Of a stretch of DNA of 64,000 nt, positions 18,108-27,099 are shown in pieces. Numbering within the stretch: position 1 is the first letter of the stretch; the number at the start of each line of letters is the position of its first letter. The notes beneath the pieces were generated by a model that worked only from the letters and a program-made list of their open reading frames with translations, searched no databases and was not told the DNA's origin. The stretch lies in NCBI GenBank assembly GCA_937895845.1, contig CALBLK010000020.1, positions 33,058 through 97,057 on the forward strand. Direction: 5' to 3'. Made by a program: the position numbers and the translations under genes. This DNA is from an uncultured Prevotella sp. (GTDB taxonomy: Bacteria > Bacteroidota > Bacteroidia > Bacteroidales > Bacteroidaceae).

Positions 18108-21100
18108 TTACAAGTTAATCTTTACGCCAAATGTGAACGAGCGGCTCTGGGCCAGTGTGCCACAGTCGATGCCCTGGTAGTAGACACTGTTGCCAATGCT
18201 GAACTCGGGGTCGTTGCCGGTGTACTTGGTGAGGGTGAAGAGATTCTGCGCCTCGGCCCATACGGTGAGGCCCTGCAGCCAGGTCCATGAGCCGGGGACA
18301 GGCACGCGGTAGGCGAGGTTCACCGTCTTGAGGCGCAGGTAGCTGCCGTCCTCAATCCAGCGGTCGCTGAAGCGGTTGTTGCCCATGGGGTCGCCGTAGT
18401 TCACCCGCGGCAGGTCGGTCTGCTGGCCCTCGTAGCGCCAGTGGCCCACCTCGGCCACCTGCTGGTTGTAGAGCGTGGAGCCTGAGTTGAGGATGGTGCG
18501 CTGGTAGTTGAACACATCGTTGCCCAGGCTGTAGTTGAAGCCGAGGCTCAGCGTGAGGTCTTTCCAGTTGGCAGTGGCAAAGATGTTGCCGTAGATGTCG
18601 GGGTTGGGGTCGCCGATGACCGTGCGGTCGCTCTCGTCGATGCGCCCGTTGCCGTCGAGGTCTACAAAGTGTATGTCACCGGCCATGAAGTTCTGGCGTG
18701 CTCCGGCGGCATCCTCAATGTAGAGGTAGCTGCCATCCTTGCCGGCCGCCTTGGCCTGGGCGTCGGTGGCAAACACGCCGGCGGTCTTGTAGCCGTAGAA
18801 CAGTCCAACGGGGTTGCCAACGGCAGTGAGCATGGTTGCGCCGTAGACATCGGTCTCGAAGTTGCCGGCAGGCAGCTTGGTCACCTCGTTCTTGTAGTGT
18901 CCCACCGAGGCGCCCACCTCGACACGCCAGTCCCTGGTGACCACGGGCTTGGCCGTTACGGCCACCTCGTAGCCGGTGTTGCGCAGCTCGCCGCCGTTGC
19001 ACCAGTAGTTGTTGATGCCGGCCACGGGGTTGCTGAAGTTCTGGAGGGTGAGCAGGTTGGTGGTGTTGTGGACAAAGTAGTCAACGCTCACGCCCAGGCG
19101 GTTGTTGAGGAAGCGCGACTCCAGGCCAATGTTCCACTTTGCGGTAGATTCCCACTGGATGTTGTCATTGCCGATGTTGGTGAGCTGGAGGCCGGTCTTC
19201 TTGTCATGGAAGCGCACGGCGCTGAAGCTGCTGCGGGCGGCATAGTTGTTGATGTCGTCGTTGCCGCTGATGTCAAAGCCGGCATTCAGGCGCAGGTAGT
19301 TGACACCGCTCCCCTGGGGGAACCAGGCCTCGTTGGTGAGCACCCAGCCCAGCTGCACGCTGGGGTACAGGGCCCACTTCACGCCAAACAGGCCCAGGCC
19401 GTCGGCGTTGTCGCCGAAGCGGCTGTTGGCCTCGCCCAGCAGCGACACCGTGGCGAAGTAGCGGTTCATGTAATTGTAGTCTACCGTGCCATACCACTGG
19501 ATGTTTTTCCACACGTCGTTCACGCCGTCGGTGTTGCCGCCGCTGGCACTGAGCTGCGGGTTCTTGTCGTCGGTCTGGGCGGTATAGTCGGTGATCAGGC
19601 TGTTGGCCTCAAACGAGAAGTTGTTGTAGCGGAAGCCTGCCGTGGCCGAAAGGCCGTGGGCGCCATACTGCTTGTTCCAGTTGGCAAAGGCTCCCGCCGC
19701 AAGGTTGCGCTCCTCGGCAAAGAGTGAGCCTACCTTGGCGTAGACGGTTCCGATGCCATCAATCTTGAACGGGGGCACACCCTCGTAGGGGCGGTAGTAG
19801 CGCTGGGTGTTGCGGTTGAGCATATAGCTCACGTTGGCGCCCACCTTGAGGCCGCTCTTGAACGTGTAGACCGGAGCGAGGCGCACGGTGAAGTTGGTGT
19901 TCTGCACGATGTTCTTGTTGTCACCCTTGCCGTTCTCAATGATAGCCACAGGGTTGGCCAGCGAGTACTTGGTGCCGTTGTCAATCTGGCTGAACAGGTC
20001 GTCGTAGCTGCTGAGCAGGCTGGTGAAGCCGCCAACGCGCTTGTTGTACTGGTAGGGGGTGACCAGCGGCGACTTGATGGCAGCCAGGCTGGTGGGCGAC
20101 GTGATGGTGCTCTGCGAGAAGTCAATGGGGAAGCCGTCATCATAAAGCTCGCTGTTGGTGCGGGCGATAGAGATGTCAAACTTGGTCTGCAGCCCCTTGA
20201 ACACCTCGATGTCGGTGTTAAAGCGGAGGTTCATGCGGTCGAAGCCCGTGCTCTCAACGGTGCCCTCGGCATCCATATAGCCCACTGAGAGGTTGTACAT
20301 ACCCACATCGTCGCCACCCTGCACGTTGATGCTGTAATTCTGGGTGAGGGCATTGCGGTAAACGTAGTCCTGCCAGTCGGTGTCGTTGTGGTAGATGTTG
20401 TAGTAATAGCCGTTGGGGTCGTCGTTCAGGAAGCGGAAAGCAATGTTGCGGCCTTTCAGCTCTGACATTGTGCCGAGCATTTCGGTGGCATACGTGCGGT
20501 ACTGCGCGGCGTTCATCATCGTCTGTGTCTGCGGGACAAGGCTCACACCCACCGAGATGTTGGCGTCGATGCGGGTGGCCATGCTGCGTCCGCGCTTGGT
20601 GTCGATGAGAATCACGCCGTTGGCGCCGCGCGCGCCGTAAAGGGCTGTGGCGTTTTTCAGCACAGTGACTTTCTCGATGTCATCGGTCGAGATGTTGGCC
20701 AGCATATTGTTGAAATGTCCGGCGTGCAGCGACGAGCGGCTGTACTGCATGTCCAGCTCCACCCCGTCAAGGACAATGAGGGGCTGGCTGTTGGAGTTGA
20801 TCGAGTTGAGACCGCGCACAAACATGGCGGCTCCGCCTTCGGCAAAGCCCGAGCGCAGGATGGAGCGGACGTCGGCGCCGAGCGTGTTGCCAATCTCCTG
20901 GTCGATGGTGGCGGCTGTCTGGGACGACACGAACTCGCGCTTGGCGGTAATCTCGGTTCCCTTGCCGTACATGGGGCGGAACTTGTCGCTGAGCATCTCG
21001 ATGGCAATCGTCCGGGTCGAGTCGTAGGCGGCGACGCCAACCTGCTGCGACATGAACGATTCTGAGTGTACATAAAGGCTTGTGACGCTGGCGGGCACCT

Positions 21101-21332
21101 TGATGGTGAACGTTCCGTCGTCATCGGTCATGGCGGTATAGCGGTTGTTGCCCAGCGCCTGCAGCTGGATGCCGGCCAGCGGCATCTTCGAGGCATGGTC
21201 GACAACTTTGCCCTTGAGGGTCTTCATTTGGGCCAGGGCAGGCATCGCTGCGGTCAGGGCCAGGGCGCAGAAAGCCAGTCTGAGACTCGGCCTGCGCTGT
21301 GTATTGGTGTCGGTTGTGATTTTCATCGTCAT
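18108..21332 (-). CDS. SusC/RagA-family TonB-dependent transporter (second pair)
   Basis: A 1074-residue outer-membrane TonB-dependent channel. It has a signal peptide to about residue 35, then a carboxypeptidase-regulatory-like domain (about 37-115, starting KTLKGKVVDHASKMPLAGIQ). The plug follows (about 130-245), with the SusC signature around GLNSINSNSQPLIVLDGVE and the ATALYGARGANGVILI block, and the rest is a beta-barrel. No N-terminal STN domain is present, so it is not obviously a signal-transducing receptor. Its start codon overlaps the preceding gene's stop by four bases (ATGA), which implies translational coupling; MKITT two codons later is an alternative start. Confidence 0.94.
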   Translation of the reverse strand: MTMKITTDTNTQRRPSLRLAFCALALTAAMPALAQMKTLKGKVVDHASKMPLAGIQLQALGNNRYTAMTDDDGTFTIKVPASVTSLYVHSESFMSQQVGVAAYDSTRTIAIEMLSDKFRPMYGKGTEITAKREFVSSQTAATIDQEIGNTLGADVRSILRSGFAEGGAAMFVRGLNSINSNSQPLIVLDGVELDMQYSRSSLHAGHFNNMLANISTDDIEKVTVLKNATALYGARGANGVILIDTKRGRSMATRIDANISVGVSLVPQTQTMMNAAQYRTYATEMLGTMSELKGRNIAFRFLNDDPNGYYYNIYHNDTDWQDYVYRNALTQNYSINVQGGDDVGMYNLSVGYMDAEGTVESTGFDRMNLRFNTDIEVFKGLQTKFDISIARTNSELYDDGFPIDFSQSTITSPTSLAAIKSPLVTPYQYNKRVGGFTSLLSSYDDLFSQIDNGTKYSLANPVAIIENGKGDNKNIVQNTNFTVRLAPVYTFKSGLKVGANVSYMLNRNTQRYYRPYEGVPPFKIDGIGTVYAKVGSLFAEERNLAAGAFANWNKQYGAHGLSATAGFRYNNFSFEANSLITDYTAQTDDKNPQLSASGGNTDGVNDVWKNIQWYGTVDYNYMNRYFATVSLLGEANSRFGDNADGLGLFGVKWALYPSVQLGWVLTNEAWFPQGSGVNYLRLNAGFDISGNDDINNYAARSSFSAVRFHDKKTGLQLTNIGNDNIQWESTAKWNIGLESRFLNNRLGVSVDYFVHNTTNLLTLQNFSNPVAGINNYWCNGGELRNTGYEVAVTAKPVVTRDWRVEVGASVGHYKNEVTKLPAGNFETDVYGATMLTAVGNPVGLFYGYKTAGVFATDAQAKAAGKDGSYLYIEDAAGARQNFMAGDIHFVDLDGNGRIDESDRTVIGDPNPDIYGNIFATANWKDLTLSLGFNYSLGNDVFNYQRTILNSGSTLYNQQVAEVGHWRYEGQQTDLPRVNYGDPMGNNRFSDRWIEDGSYLRLKTVNLAYRVPVPGSWTWLQGLTVWAEAQNLFTLTKYTGNDPEFSIGNSVYYQGIDCGTLAQSRSFTFGVKINL

Positions 21333-23095
21333 TGCTCATTGGATTTGGAAAGTTCAACCGGCACAAGGATGATACCGGCTACACGCAGGTCGCGGACATA
21401 GGTTTCCTTTGACTTGTTGTCCAGCCTCGGGAATGTTATCTTGACATAGGGATAGCAGCTCTCAAGACCCGTGTAGGAAACAGGGAACGTAAAGTCGCCA
21501 AGGTAGATGGGGTCTACCTTGTCGAGGCTGTTCTTAAAGGCCCACTCGCCAAGCTTGGCGGCAGTGGTCTTCGGCCCCTTGGAATCACCTTCGGGGTTGG
21601 TGGGATGGAAGAAGTGGTCCTTGGTTTCACCCTTTGCGGGGTCGTAATAGCTGAGCGAGGCGTTGAAAAGGCTGGGCTTCATCTCCGCATCGGGGTCGTA
21701 GGCGGCATAGTTGGCGTCGGCACAGGGCGGCACTATCACGCAGTAGATGCTGTATTTCGTGGAGAGCACCCCACCCTGCAGGTTGAAGTAGGCAATCATG
21801 TCGCTCATGGTCTTGGGCTGAATCCAGCTGAACTTGAGCCCGTCTTCCAGGAAGTTGGCCATGTCAACGTGGGGGATGTCAATCTCCTCAAGCCCCTCGC
21901 GCAGGGTCCTGGCCGTGATATACTGGGGCACAGAAGCGTTCTTGTAGGCCGACATCCTGTACGAGCTTCGCAATACGGGGTTGTACCACTCCCACGAGCG
22001 GAAGGCCAGGCTGTCCACAACGCGCAGCTCGCCGTTGCTCATCTGCTCGGTTTCACCCACCTGGCGGGCAAGGATTTCCTGCGGATGGCTGTACTTTGTC
22101 CTGGTGGTGCTGTACAAGGTGTCGGCAAAGCTGTTGCCATCAACGAGCCACTTGTTGTATTGGTTGTTGTTGCTGTAGTACAGGCCGGAGGCCAGCGTGA
22201 GGCAAGTGAGCGAGTCAGACAGGTAGGCGGCATTCACCTCCTGCTTCACATCCTCGGTCTTCAGCACGCCGTTTTGCATATAAACCTTCTCGGACTTAAT
22301 GACGCCCTTGCCATAGCTGAGCGTACTCTTGATGGCAGCATAGGCAGTGTTCCAAGCCTCGTTGGTGGGCACGAACACGGTATAGGTGCTGTCCTCGCTG
22401 TCCAGCTTGGCGTCGAACCGCCTGAGCATGGTGTTGCTCACAATCATCACCGAGTCCTCGTAGGTCTGCACGCCGTTGACAATGGGACCGGCCACGCTGT
22501 TCTCCTCGTCAAGCACACTCTGCTCATAGCGCAGAATGTAGGCCGAAAGGGAGTCAGCGGCCTTGTTGGCCGTAAGGTACTCGTAGAAGTTGGGGCGGTA
22601 GATGGCCTCGCCGTCCAGCAGGTGCATCACGCCGTTGCGTCCGGCCACGTTGGCCTTTTCGACGGCCACGCCGCCGAATCTGGCATCGGCCGAAGTGCCC
22701 TTGAAGTCATAGGTCTTCTCGTTGAGCGTGGTGATGCGCTCGTCAACCGGCGCCGAGATGTAGTGGTTGTAGTCGGTGATGTGGTTCTCGACAAACTGGA
22801 AGCGCACCGTTGCGCTGTCGGCCGCCTCCCATTTGGCATGGTCGAACTTGCCGTTGAGCGGCGCCCACACTGTGTAGAAGCGCGAGGAGGACAGCAGCTT
22901 GTCGTAGCCGCTCTTTTTGACGAGGGCGGCAAACTGCGAGAGATCGGCATTGCCGCTGATGTTTTCCCAGAGGCTTTGAGAGGCCGAGGGAAGGCGCTCG
23001 CCCGGCACCTCGTTGTAATCGTCGAAGTCGGAGCAGGATGAGGCGGCCAGAACCGCAGCCATCATCGTGATTCCTATACAATGGTAATGTTTCAT
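21329..23095 (-). CDS. Fasciclin (FAS1) domain lipoprotein, 588 residues
   Basis: An exported lipoprotein (hydrophobic segment then lipobox ASSC, Cys21). I see two FAS1-type modules from the box motifs YTVWAPLNG near residue 70 and YTVFVPTNEAW near residue 228; the C-terminal third has no motif I recognise. FAS1 domains are adhesive modules of 130-140 residues that bind proteins or polysaccharides in matrices and on cell surfaces. Here the lipoprotein is probably displayed at the outer membrane beside the SusCD complex. It lies 30 bases after the 716-residue FAS1 gene and overlaps the next SusC start by four bases. Ligand unknown. Confidence 0.85.
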   Translation of the reverse strand: MKHYHCIGITMMAAVLAASSCSDFDDYNEVPGERLPSASQSLWENISGNADLSQFAALVKKSGYDKLLSSSRFYTVWAPLNGKFDHAKWEAADSATVRFQFVENHITDYNHYISAPVDERITTLNEKTYDFKGTSADARFGGVAVEKANVAGRNGVMHLLDGEAIYRPNFYEYLTANKAADSLSAYILRYEQSVLDEENSVAGPIVNGVQTYEDSVMIVSNTMLRRFDAKLDSEDSTYTVFVPTNEAWNTAYAAIKSTLSYGKGVIKSEKVYMQNGVLKTEDVKQEVNAAYLSDSLTCLTLASGLYYSNNNQYNKWLVDGNSFADTLYSTTRTKYSHPQEILARQVGETEQMSNGELRVVDSLAFRSWEWYNPVLRSSYRMSAYKNASVPQYITARTLREGLEEIDIPHVDMANFLEDGLKFSWIQPKTMSDMIAYFNLQGGVLSTKYSIYCVIVPPCADANYAAYDPDAEMKPSLFNASLSYYDPAKGETKDHFFHPTNPEGDSKGPKTTAAKLGEWAFKNSLDKVDPIYLGDFTFPVSYTGLESCYPYVKITFPRLDNKSKETYVRDLRVAGIILVPVELSKSNEQ

Positions 23096-23125
23096 TGTTG
23101 CTTTGATTAAAGTGGGGTTAGGGAT

Positions 23126-25276
23126 TTAGTACCAGTCTTCCGAATATTGGTCGTTGTTCACCACGCTTGTGGGCACCATTTCGATGAAGTCAAGCTGCCA
23201 CTTGAGGTCGGGATCCTCGATAACACTCTTGATGCGCAACCAGTGGTCGTCGCTCTGGCGGTAGCGGTCGGTACCCAGAATCAGGCGCAGCGTGACAACG
23301 TTGTCACCACGGCAGTTGGCACCCTCCTCGTCGCCCGCGGACACATTGGAACCGCCAAAAAATCCAAACGGGGCACGCATATAGCCGCGGTTGCGCATAG
23401 CCTGGTCGGTGGCCACGCCACGGTCGTCCTCCTCGTAGAACTTGGTCCAGCCAATGAGGGGGTCGTCTGCATCGATACGCACATCCAAGGGGATGCCCAT
23501 GGCCACCATCGAGTTCTTGGCGCTGCTGTTGCCCATGTAGAACTGCATCATGCCGCCATGCTTCATCGGCGAGTAGAAGATGCGGAACTCGTAGTCGCCC
23601 GTGGGCACGGGGGGGATGCGCACGGCAAGGTCGTAGCTGCTGCCCCAGCCCTGGAATGCATCTCCCTGATAGGCGCGGTACCAGCCCTTTACGTTGATAC
23701 GGAGCGCGGTGGTGTTGCTGTAGCACACCACATTGTCAAAGAAGTTGAGGGGGAAAGCGATACGCGCGCCTGTGATTCCGCCACTCAGTTCCTTGGCCTC
23801 GTTCATGGTCATGTAGCGGAAACCGTTGTTGATAATTTCCGGGAGGAACGTGTACGAGTCAAAGCGCAGACGCTCCTTGAGCACGCCGTTGGGCACCTTG
23901 CTGTCGTAAACCAGCATGCTCTTGAGCGGAATGATGTAGCCATTGCGCGTGGCCGACTTGTCCTTGATAGACTCATCGGGGTTCTGCACCTCCACGCCCT
24001 CAGACTCAATGGGGTGCATGGCGTCCGACCCGTAGGTGCCCACCTCGTCGGTCAGGGTGTTGTTGCGCACCCAGCGGTTGATAAATATCCTGGAGCCCTT
24101 CGTGTTGCGCGGGTTCCATATCTTCATCAGGGTGTGCGGCAGCATCGTCTCATAGTAGTCGTAAGGCTCGCCACCGTTACAGTAGTTCCACTTCACCCCG
24201 GCGGGAGGGTTCTGGTTTCCGCTGCCCGGCTTGAGGAACACCAGCTGGTTGTAAGGCATGCCGCAGTAAAGGATGTGGTAGGCCACAAACATGTTCAGCA
24301 CGTTGAACCGGTTGGTATAGTCATCGCCCTGGCTCACCTGGATGCCCTTTTCCGACACATAGTCATACCAGCCGGCAGCGCCGCCGTACACCTTCTTGCA
24401 GTATTCCACCAGGCCGTCAAAGCCCGTCTGGGTGATGCCCTCGGCCTTGAAAGCCTTTTCCATCACCTCGTCGCTCTCGGCAAACACGGTGTATTTCACG
24501 TCACAGTTCTTGGGCCAGTAGCTCTCCTTGTTGCCGTCGGACACATCCTTTGCGTCATTCAGCTCATACTGGATGACCTTTCCGGTCTCGTCAACCTTCT
24601 GTGTGAGGCTGACCGAGTCCGAGAGGCCGGTGCGCCGCATGGCCTCCGCAAAGATGGAGAAGCCGTCAAGGCCGGCGAACACATCGGAGATTTTGCTGTT
24701 GTTGCGGGGCACCACCTTGTCCAGCCGGTAGAGGATGCCGTTGCTGGCCTCCACCTCGCCGCTCACGTCGTTGCTGCCCAGGATGCGCGCCTGGCTGTTG
24801 AGCAACACCAGGCCCTCGCTGTCCACGCTGCTCGTTATGGAGCGGCGCAGCATCGTTGTGATGGTCTTGCCGCTTCCGCCGAGGTCGCTCAGCTGCTGGG
24901 GCGTGGATACCAGGTGGTACAGGGCGATGTCATTGCACAGGCTGTCCGACAGTCCCTCGAGCGAGTTCTCGGTCATCGAGTTGTGGTTTTCGCTTGTCTT
25001 GTCGTTGTACAGGCTGTCAATGTAGGATGCCACGGCCCGGTTGTTCGGTGCGAAGCAGGTGTACTGGCCGTACGACTTCATCATACGGTCCATGCCACTG
25101 CGCTGCAAGATGTAGTTGAACGAGGCCAGCGAGGTGTCGTTGTCTATCATCGCGCCAATGGTCTCCTGGGTCTCCGTGAAGCGGCTCGACTCGTCAGGCT
25201 CCGGGTTACAGGCCGCGAAGACGAGGGCCGCGAAGGCCATTCCGCCAACAATTTTCTTATTTCTGATGATATTCAT
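23126..25276 (-). CDS. Fasciclin (FAS1) domain lipoprotein, 716 residues
   Basis: A lipoprotein with lipobox FAAC (Cys23). FAS1 box motifs are seen near residue 72 (YTCFAPNNRA) and, more weakly, near residue 263 (YTVFAESDEV), so one or two FAS1 modules. The second half (about 400-716) contains a beta-rich region including YEFRIFYSPMKHGG and ends in a conserved-looking block (LDFIEMVPTSVVNNDQYSEDW) that I cannot name; it could be a binding domain. Position: 36 bases after the SusD gene ending at 25313, inside the seven-gene operon. Probably part of the surface binding layer of the system. Confidence 0.82.
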   Translation of the reverse strand: MNIIRNKKIVGGMAFAALVFAACNPEPDESSRFTETQETIGAMIDNDTSLASFNYILQRSGMDRMMKSYGQYTCFAPNNRAVASYIDSLYNDKTSENHNSMTENSLEGLSDSLCNDIALYHLVSTPQQLSDLGGSGKTITTMLRRSITSSVDSEGLVLLNSQARILGSNDVSGEVEASNGILYRLDKVVPRNNSKISDVFAGLDGFSIFAEAMRRTGLSDSVSLTQKVDETGKVIQYELNDAKDVSDGNKESYWPKNCDVKYTVFAESDEVMEKAFKAEGITQTGFDGLVEYCKKVYGGAAGWYDYVSEKGIQVSQGDDYTNRFNVLNMFVAYHILYCGMPYNQLVFLKPGSGNQNPPAGVKWNYCNGGEPYDYYETMLPHTLMKIWNPRNTKGSRIFINRWVRNNTLTDEVGTYGSDAMHPIESEGVEVQNPDESIKDKSATRNGYIIPLKSMLVYDSKVPNGVLKERLRFDSYTFLPEIINNGFRYMTMNEAKELSGGITGARIAFPLNFFDNVVCYSNTTALRINVKGWYRAYQGDAFQGWGSSYDLAVRIPPVPTGDYEFRIFYSPMKHGGMMQFYMGNSSAKNSMVAMGIPLDVRIDADDPLIGWTKFYEEDDRGVATDQAMRNRGYMRAPFGFFGGSNVSAGDEEGANCRGDNVVTLRLILGTDRYRQSDDHWLRIKSVIEDPDLKWQLDFIEMVPTSVVNNDQYSEDWY

Positions 25277-25312
25277 AGCTGAAAAGTCCTAAATCTTTGT
25301 TCGTTAATTCAC

Positions 25313-27085
25313 TCAGTTCTCATCGGTGTACATCGGGTTCTGGCGCAGCCAGGGCTTGCAGGTGATGATGTCCGTATGGGGGATGGGCAGGTAGAGGCGC
25401 GGTTCCTCCTTCATCTTGTTGGTTCGCGCGCTGCCGTTGTCATACTTGCTTCCGACGATATCCAGGAAAGTCTGGTAGTTCTTCATGTAAGAGCCCTGGT
25501 CGGCGAGCATGGTGGAATAGCTGCACGGCGTGTCCTGGTGGCGGTAGTTGTAGCGCAGCAGGTCAAACCAGCGCTTGCCCTCGAAGCAGAGCTCGCGCAT
25601 GCGCTCCTGCAGCACGAGGTTTTCCATCCTGCTGGCGTCACGGGCCAAGCCCTCGCCATAGAGCGCTGCCGACCACTGGCTCTCGTCAAGCGACCGCTTG
25701 TAAACCTGGTTGACCAGCTCCAGCGCAGCCTTCAGCTTTTCGCTGTTGGCCGTGGCTGTCTCTTCGTCTGCCTCCTCGGGGGCGTTGTTCACCTGGGCCA
25801 CAAGGGCCTCGGCTTTCATCAGCAGCACGTCGGCCAGACGGTAAATCAGGAAATTCTGGGAATACTGGTTGAACGGACGTGGGGTTATAAAGGCGCTAGA
25901 CCCCTTGGATGGCGGGGTGCCTCCCGTATAGTAGGCCTGGGTTGAGGTGAACTTGCCCACATTGAAAGAGGTGGCTGTTCCGCTGCCCACGCCCACGCAG
26001 TTGTTCCAATAGCGCGCGTCATACTGGTTGAGATAAATGGCATCGGTAGCATCACCGGTCGAAGAGCTCTTCAGGCTTCCGAAGTTCATTGTGGCCTGCA
26101 GGAATGGGGCGCCGCTTCCATTGCTGGTGTTGCTGTAATACAGCTGGGCCAGCGCATTCCAGGTGTCCGAGTTGCCGCTGCTGTAGTTGTTGTAGTTGTA
26201 CTGCACCTCCAGGATGCTCTCCTCCGAGTTGCCATTGCCATAGAGGTCGGTGAAAGCCGCACCGCCGAGCGTCATCGGGTAGTCCAGCTTCTGGATGGTG
26301 CCGTCGCTGGCCTGCTGGCTCTTCTTCGAGGCAATCACCTTGTCGCAGTAGTCCACGCACGCCTGGTAGTCGGCGTCGCTGTGAAGCACCGAGCCGCGCC
26401 ACAGGTAGATGTCGGCCAGGATGGTCTGGATGGCATCCTTTGTTATCAGGCCCACGCGCTTCCACCCCGTCATCTGGGCAGACAGTGCGTTCTTCTCAGC
26501 CTCCTGCAAGTCACTGATGCAGCGCTCGAGCACCTCTGTCGGAGGCAGCTGGGGAATCACCATGTTCTGGCTGGAGGTCATGTAGGCCGTTGTGGTATAG
26601 GGCACATCGCGGAACGTGCGCACCAGGTAGAAGTAGCACAAGGCCCTGAGCGCCAGCATCTGCGAGCGGTCTGTCAGGTAGTCGCCCTCGGTGTAGGCGG
26701 GGTCGATGTCCATCACGCCAGGCGCCTTGGCCAGGACGATGTTGCAGTAATTGATGACCGTGTAAATGGAAGCCCAGTTGGAGAACATGTTGGTGGTTTC
26801 GATGTTCACCTCGTAAATCTGGTTCAGGGCAATCATCGTGCTGTTCGAGGCGCTCACGCCCGAGTTGGGCTGCAGCTCGTCCGAGCGGAAGTCGCCCCAC
26901 ACCATCAGCCGCTGCTGCACGGGGTTGGAGGCAAACTGCTGCATGGCTCCGTCGACCATCAGCGACACGTCCGACTTGGACTTCCAGAAATCCTCGTCAA
27001 CGGTCTTGTCGTTGGGCAGCAGTTCCATGTCCATACAGGAGCTGGCGAGGAGCGCGCCCATTATCATTGAAAGATATTTTTTCAT
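25313..27085 (-). CDS. SusD/RagB-family surface glycan-binding lipoprotein (first pair)
   Basis: A SusD-family lipoprotein of about 590 residues. The start MKKYLSMIM is chosen because it leads directly into a normal signal peptide with lipobox LASSC; a start four codons earlier (27097) leaves only two bases after the SusC stop. The N-terminal SusD helix region (IYTVINYCNIVLAKAPG, LALRALCYFYLVRTF) and C-terminal RagB segment (RMRELCFEGKRWFDLLRYN) are clear. It pairs with the 1133-residue SusC encoded just upstream. Substrate not readable. Confidence 0.93.
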   Translation of the reverse strand: MKKYLSMIMGALLASSCMDMELLPNDKTVDEDFWKSKSDVSLMVDGAMQQFASNPVQQRLMVWGDFRSDELQPNSGVSASNSTMIALNQIYEVNIETTNMFSNWASIYTVINYCNIVLAKAPGVMDIDPAYTEGDYLTDRSQMLALRALCYFYLVRTFRDVPYTTTAYMTSSQNMVIPQLPPTEVLERCISDLQEAEKNALSAQMTGWKRVGLITKDAIQTILADIYLWRGSVLHSDADYQACVDYCDKVIASKKSQQASDGTIQKLDYPMTLGGAAFTDLYGNGNSEESILEVQYNYNNYSSGNSDTWNALAQLYYSNTSNGSGAPFLQATMNFGSLKSSSTGDATDAIYLNQYDARYWNNCVGVGSGTATSFNVGKFTSTQAYYTGGTPPSKGSSAFITPRPFNQYSQNFLIYRLADVLLMKAEALVAQVNNAPEEADEETATANSEKLKAALELVNQVYKRSLDESQWSAALYGEGLARDASRMENLVLQERMRELCFEGKRWFDLLRYNYRHQDTPCSYSTMLADQGSYMKNYQTFLDIVGSKYDNGSARTNKMKEEPRLYLPIPHTDIITCKPWLRQNPMYTDEN

Positions 27086-27099
27086 GCTACAAGTCATAT